From Neolewinella persica DSM 23188 (GTDB taxonomy: Bacteria > Bacteroidota > Bacteroidia > Chitinophagales > Saprospiraceae): DNA of 62,050 bases. Shown here piece after piece: positions 8,439-18,158 of the stretch. Below the pieces are notes generated by a model, which worked only from the letters and a program-made list of their open reading frames with translations, ran no database searches and was not told the DNA's origin. The stretch is from the NCBI RefSeq assembly GCF_000373105.1, contig NZ_KB890424.1, forward strand, positions 17,147-79,196. The letters run 5' to 3'. The position numbers were made by a program, and so were the translations under genes. The first letter of the stretch is position 1, and every line of letters begins with the position of its first letter.

Positions 8439-9776
8439 ATGACTACCGTTAACGGAACAAAACCTACCCTGAACCCCGCACAGATGCTTGCGGACCTCCG
8501 CAGTGGCAAAAAGGCCATCTCGGTTATTGGCCTGGGCTATGTCGGCCTGCCGCTTGCGCTGGAACTGGCGAAGAAATTCAGGGTCATCGGATTCGACATT
8601 TCGGAACCAAGAGTGGAAATGATGAAAAGGGGAGAAGACCCCAGCGAAGAGCTGGAGCCGGAAGCCTTTGCTCATAAAAACATTGTTTTCACCTGCGACC
8701 CCGCCCAAATCCGGGAAGCCGCCTTCCACATTGTCGCCGTGCCAACCCCCGTGGATGAAAGCCGGACCCCGAACCTTAAGCCCCTGATCGGCGCCAGTAC
8801 GACGGTCGGCAGGGCACTAAAAGCAGGCGATATCGTCGTCTATGAATCAACGGTCTACCCCGGTTGTACCGAGGAAGATTGCGTACCGATTCTGGAAAAA
8901 GAAAGTGGCCTCGCTTTCGGCGACTTTACGGTCGGCTACAGCCCCGAGCGTATTAACCCGGGAGATAAAGAGCACACCGTGGCCAACATCCTGAAGATTG
9001 TCAGCGGAAGTGATCCGGCCACCCTAAAAGTGGTGAGTGGCGTTTACGGCGATGTGATCACGGCCGGTATTTACGAGGCCAAAACCATCAAGGTCGCCGA
9101 GGCGGCCAAAGTGATCGAAAACAGCCAGCGCGACGTCAACATCAGTTTCGTCAATGAGCTGAGCATGATCTTCAGCAGAATGGGTATCGATACCCAGGAC
9201 GTGCTCGAAGCGGCCGGTACCAAATGGAATTTTCTTCCTTTTCGCCCCGGCTTAGTGGGTGGGCACTGCATCAGTGTAGATCCTTATTACCTGCTGCACA
9301 AGAGCGTGAAAATGGGCTACGATCCGTTGGTCATTGCCAGCGGAAGACGCATAAACGATAAAATGCCGGCCTTCATCGCCAAGGAACTGGTGCAGCAATT
9401 GCTGAAAGTGGGGAAGAACCCCAAAGACAGCAAAGTGCTCATGCTGGGCGTAACCTTCAAGGAGAACGTTGCAGATATCCGTAACTCCAAGGTCGTGGAT
9501 GTGGTCCGCGAACTGATGGACTTCGGCATCAACGTACACCTGGTCGACCCCAACGCCAGCCCCAATGAAGTAGCCCACGAATATGGCCTGACGATGGTGG
9601 AGGAGATCGGCAAAGATTACGATGCCGTTGTGGTGGCCGTGGCCCACGACGATTTTAAGCAAAAAACATTGGAAGACTACCGCGCCATCACCAAAGGCAC
9701 CTTATTGTTGTTTGACCTCAAGGCCATCTATCCGCGTGAAGCGCTGCTGGAGGGGGAGGTTTTGTGGCGGTTGTAG
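8439..9776 (+). CDS. tviB: TviB-like UDP-N-acetylhexosamine dehydrogenase
   Basis: A nucleotide-sugar dehydrogenase of 445 residues with an N-terminal Rossmann motif (VIGLGYVGLPLALEL), the central dimerisation helix and the catalytic cysteine in GGHCISVDPYYL. The stretches AAGTKWNFLPFRPGLVGGHC and GVTFKENVADIRNSK match TviB/WbpO-type enzymes, which oxidise UDP-GlcNAc or UDP-GalNAc at C6 to the uronate using NAD. A UDP-glucose dehydrogenase is less likely from these motifs. The start is the ATG at 8439. The gene is followed directly by the REP copy at 9778. Confidence 0.88.
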   Translation: MTTVNGTKPTLNPAQMLADLRSGKKAISVIGLGYVGLPLALELAKKFRVIGFDISEPRVEMMKRGEDPSEELEPEAFAHKNIVFTCDPAQIREAAFHIVAVPTPVDESRTPNLKPLIGASTTVGRALKAGDIVVYESTVYPGCTEEDCVPILEKESGLAFGDFTVGYSPERINPGDKEHTVANILKIVSGSDPATLKVVSGVYGDVITAGIYEAKTIKVAEAAKVIENSQRDVNISFVNELSMIFSRMGIDTQDVLEAAGTKWNFLPFRPGLVGGHCISVDPYYLLHKSVKMGYDPLVIASGRRINDKMPAFIAKELVQQLLKVGKNPKDSKVLMLGVTFKENVADIRNSKVVDVVRELMDFGINVHLVDPNASPNEVAHEYGLTMVEEIGKDYDAVVVAVAHDDFKQKTLEDYRAITKGTLLLFDLKAIYPREALLEGEVLWRL

Positions 9777-9777
9777 G

Positions 9778-9893
9778 GGATCGCTCGTCCGCCGAGGCGG
9801 CCCCTTGGGCCTGACTCGTCGGCCGAGAGGTCCGGACCAATTTCCCTCGGCGGACGAGTCAGGGCTTACGCCCGCCTCGGCCGACGAGCGAAA
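9778..9893. repeat. 116-bp REP-like palindromic element, copy 1
   Basis: Identical over 116 bp to 10483-10598. The whole unit is an imperfect palindrome: TCGCTCGTCCGCCGAGGCGG at the left answers CCGCCTCGGCCGACGAGCGA at the right, with nested CTGACTCGTCGGCCGAG/CTCGGCGGACGAGTCAG arms. It starts 2 bp after the dehydrogenase stop codon and precedes the RAYT gene. Confidence 0.95.
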
Positions 9894-9910
9894 CGGGCTT
9901 GGAATCAAAC

Positions 9911-10483
9911 ATGTACGAACCAAATACCATATACCACTTTTTTAACCATACAAATAACAAGGAGTTGTTATTTCGTGGCGAAGAAGATTATAATAGGTTT
10001 GTCAGTAAAATCCGTAAACATCTGTTGCCGTATGCGGATATTCTCTGCTATTGTTTAATGCCGACGCACTTTCATTTTCAGTTAGTGATCAATGAATCCG
10101 GGCTAGGTCTTTTGGAGAATGCTTCGAACCAGCAAAAAATACATGGCGCGTTTCGAATTATGCTGAGCAGCTATGTTCGATACTTCAATGCTCGATATGA
10201 TCGGCGCGGAAGCCTGTTGCGGGCAAAGACAAAGGGCAAACCCGCATATATGGACTTCATTCCTGAAAGCTGGGAACTTGAAGATGATATCCCTTTTACA
10301 CGTTACATTCCTTACATCTTAACGTGTTTTCGGTACATTCACCTGAACCCGGTGGAAGCGAGATTAGTGCTAAGTGCCCAGGATTGGCCTTTTAGTTCTG
10401 CACCGGACTTTGCAGGGTTAAGAGATGAAGGTCTCTGTAATTATGATCTTGTAAGCCGACTTATCGGTATTGAGCGATTGTAG
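9911..10483 (+). CDS. REP-associated tyrosine transposase (RAYT, Y1/HUH family)
   Basis: A 190-residue Y1-transposase-like protein from the ATG at 9911; a TTG at 9899 would add four residues. CLMPTHFHFQL contains the metal-binding His-x-His (HUH) motif and CFRYIHLNPVEAR the catalytic tyrosine. RAYTs are single-copy housekeeping relatives of IS200/IS605 TnpA that recognise and mobilise REP hairpins. It is enclosed by two identical 116-bp palindromic REP-like elements, which fits that biology. Base composition is lower in GC than its neighbours. The gene is a passenger unrelated to glycan synthesis and appears intact. Confidence 0.93.
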   Translation: MYEPNTIYHFFNHTNNKELLFRGEEDYNRFVSKIRKHLLPYADILCYCLMPTHFHFQLVINESGLGLLENASNQQKIHGAFRIMLSSYVRYFNARYDRRGSLLRAKTKGKPAYMDFIPESWELEDDIPFTRYIPYILTCFRYIHLNPVEARLVLSAQDWPFSSAPDFAGLRDEGLCNYDLVSRLIGIERL

Positions 10484-10598
10484 GATCGCTCGTCCGCCGA
10501 GGCGGCCCCTTGGGCCTGACTCGTCGGCCGAGAGGTCCGGACCAATTTCCCTCGGCGGACGAGTCAGGGCTTACGCCCGCCTCGGCCGACGAGCGAAA
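10483..10598. repeat. 116-bp REP-like palindromic element, copy 2
   Basis: Direct repeat of 9778-9893, without a mismatch, offset 705 bp. Its first base is the last base of the RAYT stop codon. Confidence 0.95.
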
Positions 10599-10615
10599 TA
10601 CGTAGCCCACAAAAC

Positions 10616-10641
10616 GAGCTCCTCCGATGTGTAAATCGTGA
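10616..10641. repeat. One end of a MITE-like family (see 36631-36776)
   Basis: GAGCTCCTCCGATGTGTAAA plus TCGTG matches, with two mismatches in 25, the reverse complement of the left end of the element at 36631. Only one end is seen here, 48 bp before the export gene. Confidence 0.6.
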
Positions 10642-10688
10642 TAAACATCCTACCTGCCAGACATAAATTAGTTTAACAGCTATCTATT

Positions 10689-13352
10689 TTGAAAAAACTA
10701 CAACAATCCCTCCTCCTATTTCTCCTCCTAACCCTGGCCTTCCCCGCCCTGGCGCAGGTCCCCACCCAGGTGCCGGGACAGCAGCAGGTCGAACTCCGCC
10801 AATACCTGGCGGATAAGGACATCGATGAAGACGAGCTGCGCCAGCGATTGATGGATCAGGGCATCGACGTGGACAACGCCACGCCCCAGGAGTTGCTCCG
10901 GCTCCGGCCCCGCATCGAAGCCATCATTGCGGAAATGGAGGCGGAAAAGGTAGCTGCCGAGGAGGCAGCAAAGCAAACCGCCGCAAAATCAAGTGAAAAA
11001 ATCCAGGAGGCAGTGGAGGATGGCGCTACCGTAGAGGAAGCCATCACCGACGTTACCACCGAAGAAGCCGGGGAGTCGTTACCCGACAGCGACATCTACG
11101 GCCATTCCGTGTTCCGGAATAAGGGGCTGCAGGTGTACCGGGCGACCGATAATGCTTCCCCGCCAGAGAGCTACCCACTCAAGCCCGGCGACGAAATTGC
11201 CGTTACGGTATTCGGTGCCAGTCAGACAGAGTTTATCCTGCGGCTCGACGAAAGCGGTTTCGTCTTGTTTCCCAACGGATTGCGGATGCCACTGGGCGGG
11301 ATCCCCCTGGGCCAGGCGCGTACCCTGCTGGGCAACCGCCTACGCAATTACTACACTTTCCGGGAAGGGCAGTTGAGTATCCGGATGCAGGTGTCGCGGA
11401 CGGTCTCGGTCAATATCTTCGGGGAAGTGGAGCGCAACGGTAGTTACAATATTTCGGCCCTGAACTCGGGCTTTAATGCCCTGGTGGCGGCGGGCGGACC
11501 GACGGAGCGCGGCTCCGTGCGCAAAATCCAATTGATTCGGGGCGACGAAAAAGTGATGCTGGATGTCTATGACTTCCTCCAGAGCCCCGTGCAAAAAACG
11601 GAACTGTTCCTGGCCAATAATGCGACCCTGTTCGTGCCACCAGCCGATAAGGTTGTGCGGATTAAGGGCGGGGTATACCGGCCGATGCGGTATGAACTGA
11701 TCGGAGAGGAAAACATCACCGACCTGCTGGCCTTCGCGGGAGGAAAACTGCCAACGGCTGAAACCAGAAATATTCGTGTGGTCCGCTACCTGGACGGCGC
11801 GCTCAACCTGATCAACGTTGACCTGGCGGCCAGTCCCGGATTCGTTTTACAGGATGGGGATGAGGTGGAAGTGCCGCAGATCATCAAGCCAGTGCAAAAT
11901 TTTGTCGCCATCCAGGGGGCGGTTCAGTTACCGGGGCGCTACGCCTTCAAAGAAGGTGATGACGTGGCTTCCCTGGTGACGCTCGGCCGGCTGCGGCCGG
12001 GTGCTCGCAAAGACGTGGCGTTCCTGTTTCGCAGTAATGACGACGGCACCGCTCGTTTGTTGCGGGTGAATTTGGGCGCGGACGCAGGTGCAACGGACGT
12101 TAAACTGCGCCGCGGAGACAGCCTTCAGGTACTGTCCGAACAGGCTTTTATCGACCAATCCACCTTCAGCGTGGAAGGAGCAATACGGGACAGCTCCGTA
12201 GTGATCCCCTTCCCGCAGGATGGCGCACTGACGCTGGAAGAAGCCATCCTGCTCGCTGGTGGCACGATGCCCAACGCCGCTCCGGAAGTCATGCTGGTCC
12301 GTACCCCACTAACTAACCTCGAAGAACGGATTTATCAGCGGCTGGACCTGCGGGAAAGCGGTGACCTGGCCCTGCAGCCACTCGATCGAATCATCGTTTA
12401 CACCCGGGAGCGCTATTCTAACGCCAGCACGGTAAGTATCTCCGGAGCAGTACGCGCGGAGGGTATTTATGTTTATGCGCCGAGTCTGTCCATCCGGGAC
12501 TTGCTCTACCTGGCCGGTGGCCTGCGCATCGATGCCGCCAAAGACCGGGTGGAGGTCTTCCGCCTCCAAATCAATGATGGAGCCGAAACCAGAACCCTGG
12601 TCACCACCGTAGACCTCAATGCCGGAATTCCTTTTGAACTCCAGCCCTTCGATGAGGTGGTCGTCCGGTCAGCAGCGGAATTTGAACTTATCCGCAACAT
12701 CGTAGTGGAAGGCGAAGTCCGCTTCCCCGGCCGTTACGCGCTGCTAAAGGACAATGAACGACTGTCTGACGTTATCCAACGCGCCGGAGGCCTGACCCCG
12801 GAGGCCTTTCCCGCCGGTGCGACCCTGCTTCGACCAGACAAGGACATCGGCTACGTCGTGCTTGACCTTGACCGGGTGGTTACCAACCCGGCCGACCCGG
12901 CTAACATGATCGTAAGGGAGGGAGATACCCTCTTTGTACCTAAAGCGCAGGACCTGGTGACCATCTACACCACCGGCACCCTGGTGGATCGTTACGGCAG
13001 AGACTCTACCACCATCGATGGCACACTGCAGGTAGCCTACCAGGGCAATAAGCCTGCCCGGTGGTACATCAAACGCTACGCCGGTGGCTTCGAAGACGAT
13101 ATTGCCCGCAAACACTGGACCACCGTGGAATACGCCAACGGGCAGGTTAAAGAAACCCGTAACTTTTTGGGCATCCCTGATTACCCCGAGGTATTACCCG
13201 GATCCGCCATTAGGGTGCCGTTGAAACCGGTAAAGGTCCAGAAAGAACGGAGAGAAGAGCGGTTCGACTGGATTGGGCTGACGCAGGTGATTCTTGGGGG
13301 GGCTACTACTATTGCAACGTTTATTCTGTTGAGGAACAGGACTGCGGATTAA
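10689..13352 (+). CDS. Wza/SLBB-type outer-membrane polysaccharide export protein
   Basis: An 887-residue export protein. A TTG start at 10689 gives an immediate signal peptide (MKKLQQSLLLFLLLTLAFPA then LAQ); no in-frame ATG lies upstream. After an acidic, helix-rich linker (about 30-150) comes the Poly_export domain (YPLKPGDEIAVTVFGASQ), then multiple SLBB repeats recognisable as GEV..G.Y, GAVQLPGRYAF, GAVRAEGIYVY and GEVRFPGRYAL, each followed by an AGG/AGGL helix. A membrane helix lies near the C terminus (WIGLTQVILGGATTIATFIL). Wza proteins form the channel for group 1 capsule or exopolysaccharide. It is much longer than Escherichia coli Wza, as usual in Bacteroidota. No N-terminal lipobox cysteine is seen. 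The Wzz-like gene follows 23 bp later. Confidence 0.9.
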   Translation: MKKLQQSLLLFLLLTLAFPALAQVPTQVPGQQQVELRQYLADKDIDEDELRQRLMDQGIDVDNATPQELLRLRPRIEAIIAEMEAEKVAAEEAAKQTAAKSSEKIQEAVEDGATVEEAITDVTTEEAGESLPDSDIYGHSVFRNKGLQVYRATDNASPPESYPLKPGDEIAVTVFGASQTEFILRLDESGFVLFPNGLRMPLGGIPLGQARTLLGNRLRNYYTFREGQLSIRMQVSRTVSVNIFGEVERNGSYNISALNSGFNALVAAGGPTERGSVRKIQLIRGDEKVMLDVYDFLQSPVQKTELFLANNATLFVPPADKVVRIKGGVYRPMRYELIGEENITDLLAFAGGKLPTAETRNIRVVRYLDGALNLINVDLAASPGFVLQDGDEVEVPQIIKPVQNFVAIQGAVQLPGRYAFKEGDDVASLVTLGRLRPGARKDVAFLFRSNDDGTARLLRVNLGADAGATDVKLRRGDSLQVLSEQAFIDQSTFSVEGAIRDSSVVIPFPQDGALTLEEAILLAGGTMPNAAPEVMLVRTPLTNLEERIYQRLDLRESGDLALQPLDRIIVYTRERYSNASTVSISGAVRAEGIYVYAPSLSIRDLLYLAGGLRIDAAKDRVEVFRLQINDGAETRTLVTTVDLNAGIPFELQPFDEVVVRSAAEFELIRNIVVEGEVRFPGRYALLKDNERLSDVIQRAGGLTPEAFPAGATLLRPDKDIGYVVLDLDRVVTNPADPANMIVREGDTLFVPKAQDLVTIYTTGTLVDRYGRDSTTIDGTLQVAYQGNKPARWYIKRYAGGFEDDIARKHWTTVEYANGQVKETRNFLGIPDYPEVLPGSAIRVPLKPVKVQKERREERFDWIGLTQVILGGATTIATFILLRNRTAD

Positions 13353-13375
13353 GGGGCATTAAAAGAAAGGATCGA

Positions 13376-14458
13376 ATGGCAACAGCTGACGAAGATTATT
13401 TTAAGGATGAGTTGACGCTTAAGGATGTTCTCCTTGGAGTTGTTCATTACATTCATACCGTTTGGCGTTATAAATGGATCGTGCTGCTTTCAATGGTTTT
13501 ATTCTTAGGACTTTTCTTGTACCTTGAATCTCAAGAACCCGTAAAATATAAAGGGAACTTAACTTTCATGGTAAATGAAGAGAAGCCTGGTGGAGCAGGA
13601 GGATTTGCGTCTATTCTTGGCCAGGTTGGTTTGGGGGGGAATTCTTCTGGAGAATATAATCTTGAAAAGATTGCTGAGTTGAGCAAATCTCAACTTATTA
13701 TCCATAATGTCTTATTGGATTCTGCGGTTGTTAATGGAGAGAAAGACCGTCTGATCCATCACATCATAGATATTTATGGACTCAAAAAGGAATGGGAAGA
13801 TCAAGGAAAAAGTAGTTGGAGTGAAGTCCGCTTCTTGTCAGATAGTACTGCTGGCTATAATCTGATTCAGCGAAAAGTATTGAAAAATATTTATGGCAAA
13901 GTAATTGGAAATAGGCAAGAAGCAGGATTAGTTACTGTAGAGTTTAATCCAATGACGACTATTCTTGATATGAGAGGAAGCACGTTGAATGAAGAACTAA
14001 CAGCAGAGCTTGTTGAAAAAAGTTTCGCTAGGTTAAGTGATTTTTATATTGACAAATCAACTGCAACTTCTCAGCAAACGTTGCTAAAACTAAACACTAA
14101 AGTCGATTCAATTAGGAATGTTCTGAGCAAAGCTGAATATGCAATTGCGAGGCGTAGAGATGCTGGAATCGGCATAGTTCGGCGACAAGATGAAGTAGCT
14201 GTAAATCAAAAAAATCGTGAGGTTCAGATATTATCAGTCATGTATGCCGAGGCTATAAAAAACCAAGCAACTGCAGAGTTTACCCTTAACAGTTCTCTTC
14301 CTTTTTTTGCGGTAGTTGACCGTCCTTATCTTCCACTTTCTGCGGTCAAACCCCAATTGAGGAAACAAGCTATTATTGGAGGAGTGCTAGGACTTATTTT
14401 AGCTATAGTAATTATTGTTGCAGTTGCAATTATTCGGAATGTGCTGTCTGATAATTAA
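13376..14458 (+). CDS. Wzz-like chain-length determinant, low-GC copy
   Basis: A 360-residue inner-membrane protein with two membrane helices (about 35-52 and 332-352) enclosing a periplasmic coiled-coil region, the Wzz/Wzc-N architecture that sets polymer length. No tyrosine-kinase domain is attached. A Gly-rich motif (SILGQVGLGGN) after the first helix matches the motif of the second copy at 29965 (TVLGQIGLGGG). Base composition drops abruptly at this gene, from about 57% GC in the preceding export gene to below 40%, marking the left edge of a cassette. Start is the ATG at 13376. Confidence 0.87.
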   Translation: MATADEDYFKDELTLKDVLLGVVHYIHTVWRYKWIVLLSMVLFLGLFLYLESQEPVKYKGNLTFMVNEEKPGGAGGFASILGQVGLGGNSSGEYNLEKIAELSKSQLIIHNVLLDSAVVNGEKDRLIHHIIDIYGLKKEWEDQGKSSWSEVRFLSDSTAGYNLIQRKVLKNIYGKVIGNRQEAGLVTVEFNPMTTILDMRGSTLNEELTAELVEKSFARLSDFYIDKSTATSQQTLLKLNTKVDSIRNVLSKAEYAIARRRDAGIGIVRRQDEVAVNQKNREVQILSVMYAEAIKNQATAEFTLNSSLPFFAVVDRPYLPLSAVKPQLRKQAIIGGVLGLILAIVIIVAVAIIRNVLSDN

Positions 14459-14508
14459 ATGGTTGTTTTTATGGATATTAAGGATAAACCTTTGGGAAAT
14501 GTTTGTAG

Positions 14509-15933
14509 TTGAAGGTTAAAGGCAAAATTTCATCCGGAATCGCCTGGAATAGTATACAGGTGATTGTCAATAAATCATTTAGCTTTGTTGTAAAATTAAT
14601 TCTTGCAAAGCTTCTCTTTCCAGAGCTGTTTGGAGTTGTTGGCATGGCAGCAGTCTTTATCGCGCTCATTAAGTCTCTTAATGAGCTTGGTATGAGTGCT
14701 GCGTTAATACAAAGGAAAGAAGGAGTACTTAGAGATGCTCATTTTGAAACAGCCTTTTGGACAGGAATAGGTTGGTCTGGACTGATGTTTTTAATAGTGT
14801 CCTATGGGATGGGACCGTTTGCTAGCTGGTTCTATGGTGAGCCTGTACTTGCGGAAATTATGCCAATCTTAGGGCTGAGTGTACTGCTAAGCCCGATCAT
14901 AATGATCCATAAGGCAAAGCTGACTAGAGATATGAATTTTAAGCGGTTGGCAATGATTAATAATTCGGCAAATATTTTTGCTGGAATTTTATCTATCGCT
15001 TTGGCATTGTTAGGTTTTGGTTTGTGGTCTCTTGTGTTTAACTCAATTGCTGCAGCAGTATTCTCTATACCTTTCTTTTTTCTTGCGACTAAATGGGTGC
15101 CTAGATTGTGTTGGGATCGCGAGGCGTTTAAAGATATTTTTGGGTTTGGTGTTTTTGCTACAGGTACAAGTTTAGTGGGAGTTTTACTTACCAACTTTGA
15201 TTACTTATTAGTTGGCAAATTTGTCTCAGCGACGGCCCTAGGCACTTATACGATGGCTTTTATCTTGACTGATACAGTTAGGAGTCAGGTTATGAATGTT
15301 GTTAACTCTGTTATGTATCCGGTCTACAGCAAGGCACAGGATGACCTGCCTCTTTTACGGAAATATTATCTAAATGTAGTAAAACTAAATAGTCTTGTTA
15401 TTTTTCCTTTAATGGCTGTGCTATTAGTATTTGCTGACCCTCTTATCCCCTCAATATTTGGAGATAAGTGGTTGCCAAGTGTACTTCCAGCTAGGATTCT
15501 TTCGGTTTCGGTCATGGTTCACATGCTGGCGAATAGTAATACAATCTTAATTAGAGGGATAGGCAAACCGGATCTAGAGTTTAAAATACAGCTAGTAAAG
15601 ACCTTTTTGTTTTTTGTACCAACAGTCTTTTATGGAGTGTATTACTACGGCGTTGTTGGAGCGGCGGTGGCGGTGCTGCTAAACAAGATTGTTAGCGTAA
15701 TTATCGCTCATATTGTGTTAAATAGGTTGGTAAATTTAACTAGTAAGATGATGATTGATGCAATGATAGTTCCTCTTTTAGGCTTAGTACTATCTGTCAC
15801 GGCAAGCGCGACGGTGATGATTTTGGTTGCGCCGAGCTTTTATGTTGGTATTTTTCTTCTATTACTGGTTTATGCAGTTGTTGTCGCCAGGACAGTTAAA
15901 AAAGAGCTACAAGTTGTACTAAGTCAGAAATAA
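14509..15933 (+). CDS. wzx: Wzx-type lipid-linked oligosaccharide flippase
   Basis: A polytopic protein of 474 residues in the MOP/polysaccharide-synthesis family with about 12-14 hydrophobic segments. The N terminus KGKISSGIAWNSIQVIVNKS and FPELFGVVGMAAVFIALIKS are typical of the Wzx/TagO-linked (WzxC-like) group. It would flip undecaprenyl-linked repeat units across the inner membrane. The start is a TTG at 14509 (MKVKGKISSG); an ATG at 14471 is in another frame. Low GC (22 of 60 bases in the first full line). It is the only flippase recognised in the window. Confidence 0.9.
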   Translation: MKVKGKISSGIAWNSIQVIVNKSFSFVVKLILAKLLFPELFGVVGMAAVFIALIKSLNELGMSAALIQRKEGVLRDAHFETAFWTGIGWSGLMFLIVSYGMGPFASWFYGEPVLAEIMPILGLSVLLSPIIMIHKAKLTRDMNFKRLAMINNSANIFAGILSIALALLGFGLWSLVFNSIAAAVFSIPFFFLATKWVPRLCWDREAFKDIFGFGVFATGTSLVGVLLTNFDYLLVGKFVSATALGTYTMAFILTDTVRSQVMNVVNSVMYPVYSKAQDDLPLLRKYYLNVVKLNSLVIFPLMAVLLVFADPLIPSIFGDKWLPSVLPARILSVSVMVHMLANSNTILIRGIGKPDLEFKIQLVKTFLFFVPTVFYGVYYYGVVGAAVAVLLNKIVSVIIAHIVLNRLVNLTSKMMIDAMIVPLLGLVLSVTASATVMILVAPSFYVGIFLLLLVYAVVVARTVKKELQVVLSQK

Positions 15934-15950
15934 CCTGAATACTAATTTAA

Positions 15951-16985
15951 ATGCTGAAAAGAATAAAAAACAAGTTGGTTGAGATTAGACGAATTAAACT
16001 TGCCATGTTTTTTGCAAAATTCAAGGGCGGCGGAATCCTCTATTACTCTATTTTTTCTAAAGCGTTTAACCGAGAACATACTTCAGTATTAGCAGGAAAG
16101 GCTAAATATTTGAAGCGAGAGAAAGAGGGTGAGGGTAATTATTACCTTCTCGTCCGAAATATTCATCGCATAGAGAAAGGGCTTTTAATGGTCCCTCGCA
16201 GAGAAACCTTTGCTGCGAAGTATATATCTGAAACAGTTGCTGGATTCATATCAATTAAAAGCAATAGGATTGGTGATGAAAATACGGATAGGTTTAAATG
16301 GTTTAACGATGTATTGGTTGAATACTTTAAAGCTACAAATTCTTCATTACATGAAAACATTTTAGAGAGTAGAAAAATTTTTTATGCACATTGCGACGAT
16401 ACAAAAAGTGACAAACTAGTGCCTTATAAAAGAGGAGAAGAGAAGATTACTATTAATTATGATAGCTTTTATGAGTTAAGTAGGCGTAGGAGGTCGGTTA
16501 GATGGTTTACTTCTAAGAAAGTTCCTAGGGAATTAATCGATAAGGCATTATTAGTAGCCCTTCAATCCCCAAGTGCTTGTAATAGGCAGCCGTTTGAATA
16601 TCGGATTATTGATGATGAAGAGTTGCTTGATAAGGTTGTTAAGATTCCTATGGGGACGAGTGGATATAGTCACTCAATTAAGGTTATGATTGTTTGTGTA
16701 GGAAATCTTGATGCTTATTTTGATGAAAGGGATAGGCATTTGATCTATATAGATTCATCACTTGCGAATATGTCACTCATGTATGCATTGGAGACCCTGG
16801 GACTGGCAAGTTGTCCCATTAACTGGCCGGATATTGAAAGCAAAGAAGTTGAAATGGCAAACCTTTTGGATCTAGAAGTATATCAAAGGCCAATCATGTG
16901 TATTGGGTTAGGGTATCCAGCTGAAGAAGGCTTAATAGCCTATTCGGCGAAGGAATCATTAGATCAAATAAGAAAATTTAATTGA
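15951..16985 (+). CDS. Nitroreductase-family protein
   Basis: 344 residues. The C-terminal two thirds is a nitroreductase-like FMN domain: RRRRSVRWFTSKKVP and ALQSPSACNRQPFEYRI give the FMN phosphate/Arg region, and a C-terminal GLGYPAEEGL closes the fold. The first 150 residues are not recognised, apart from an ARG-rich segment NIHRIEKGL. Such proteins are found in polysaccharide loci next to pyruvyltransferases, but their role is not established. It lies 17 bp after wzx and 2 bp before the pyruvyltransferase, clearly in one operon. Confidence 0.8.
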   Translation: MLKRIKNKLVEIRRIKLAMFFAKFKGGGILYYSIFSKAFNREHTSVLAGKAKYLKREKEGEGNYYLLVRNIHRIEKGLLMVPRRETFAAKYISETVAGFISIKSNRIGDENTDRFKWFNDVLVEYFKATNSSLHENILESRKIFYAHCDDTKSDKLVPYKRGEEKITINYDSFYELSRRRRSVRWFTSKKVPRELIDKALLVALQSPSACNRQPFEYRIIDDEELLDKVVKIPMGTSGYSHSIKVMIVCVGNLDAYFDERDRHLIYIDSSLANMSLMYALETLGLASCPINWPDIESKEVEMANLLDLEVYQRPIMCIGLGYPAEEGLIAYSAKESLDQIRKFN

Positions 16986-16987
16986 AG

Positions 16988-18145
16988 ATGGCAAAGTCAA
17001 AAGAAACTGTAGTTGAGTTGTATGGAATGGGTACCATCAATAAAGGTGCTTATCTGCTACTAAAATCTACCATACAGGAGCTTTCTAAAATGCCTGGAGA
17101 GGTTGTCTTTTGTTCAGAATTGAAAAGCGGGGGTAATAGCCTTTCACTCGCTAAGGAAGGGGTGATGCAGATTCCGGTGGTGTCTAGAAGAACCTATTTA
17201 TGGAACAAGGTGCTACTTAGTCTGTTCCCACAGCGAATAAGAAGAGGCTTTGGTATCGTCTTAGATAAAGAAGTTGATATAATCATCGATGGCTCCGGAT
17301 TTGGATATGGGGATGTATGGGAAAACAGTATAGATGCTAGGTACTTAGGCCGAGTTGAAAAAGTAAAAAAGAAAGGCGGCAAAGTTATTTTGTTACCTCA
17401 GGCTTTAGGCCCATTTACCAAAGAACGGACGGTCTCTGCTTTTAAGGAGATTCTTAGAAATGCAGATAAGATATATGCCAGGGACATGGTTTCTCTGAAA
17501 TATGCTCAAGAAGTCAATACCAATACAGATATTATTAGTTTAGCGCCCGACTTTACAAATCTTCTTTTGATAGATAAGCCAATTAGCGAATCCTTCTCTA
17601 ATCGGGTTTGTATAGTCCCCAATTATAAAATGATTGTTCACGAAAAGTCAATTCACCAATATTTTAATTTTTTAAAGTCTCTTATAGATTACCTTCGAAA
17701 AGAGAAAAATATTGAACCCTATTTTCTAGTTCATGAAGGGGTAAAAGATTTTGATATTGCTAAAGCTGTTAATGAATTAATAAGCGAGCCAGTTGAAGTT
17801 GTATGGCCCAATGACCCACTTGAAGCAAAGGAGTTGATTAAGAATGCTAGATTTGCCATTGTTTCTAGATTTCATGCTTTGGTCTCTGCGCTTTCTCAAT
17901 CAGTTCCAGTCATATCCACCTCTTGGAGTCATAAGTATGAAATGCTTATGAAGGACTATGGTAACGAGAGATTTATCATAGGTTTAGAAGCGGAATCCAC
18001 CAATTCCTTATATTCTCTTGTTGATGAACTTTGCGATGATAAAATTCGAGTAGAAATAAAAAAATCACTTAATAAATACGCTGCAATAGAATTTTCTAAG
18101 GCTCGTGAAAATTGGAGTGAAATACTTTCAATTTTGAGTAAATAA
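16988..18145 (+). CDS. Polysaccharide pyruvyltransferase family protein
   Basis: 385 residues from the ATG at 16988; a TTG at 16982 overlapping the previous stop is the alternative. The family adds pyruvate ketals from phosphoenolpyruvate to sugars of the repeat unit. Landmarks are an N-terminal GTINKGAYLLL, IIDGSGFGYGDVWEN, LLPQALGPF and a C-terminal SRFHALVSALSQSVPVIST, where the R-x-H-A motif is conserved. It is translationally close to the nitroreductase-like gene. Low-GC cassette member. The acceptor sugar cannot be deduced. Confidence 0.88.
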   Translation: MAKSKETVVELYGMGTINKGAYLLLKSTIQELSKMPGEVVFCSELKSGGNSLSLAKEGVMQIPVVSRRTYLWNKVLLSLFPQRIRRGFGIVLDKEVDIIIDGSGFGYGDVWENSIDARYLGRVEKVKKKGGKVILLPQALGPFTKERTVSAFKEILRNADKIYARDMVSLKYAQEVNTNTDIISLAPDFTNLLLIDKPISESFSNRVCIVPNYKMIVHEKSIHQYFNFLKSLIDYLRKEKNIEPYFLVHEGVKDFDIAKAVNELISEPVEVVWPNDPLEAKELIKNARFAIVSRFHALVSALSQSVPVISTSWSHKYEMLMKDYGNERFIIGLEAESTNSLYSLVDELCDDKIRVEIKKSLNKYAAIEFSKARENWSEILSILSK

Positions 18146-18158
18146 TCGCAGCTATATC

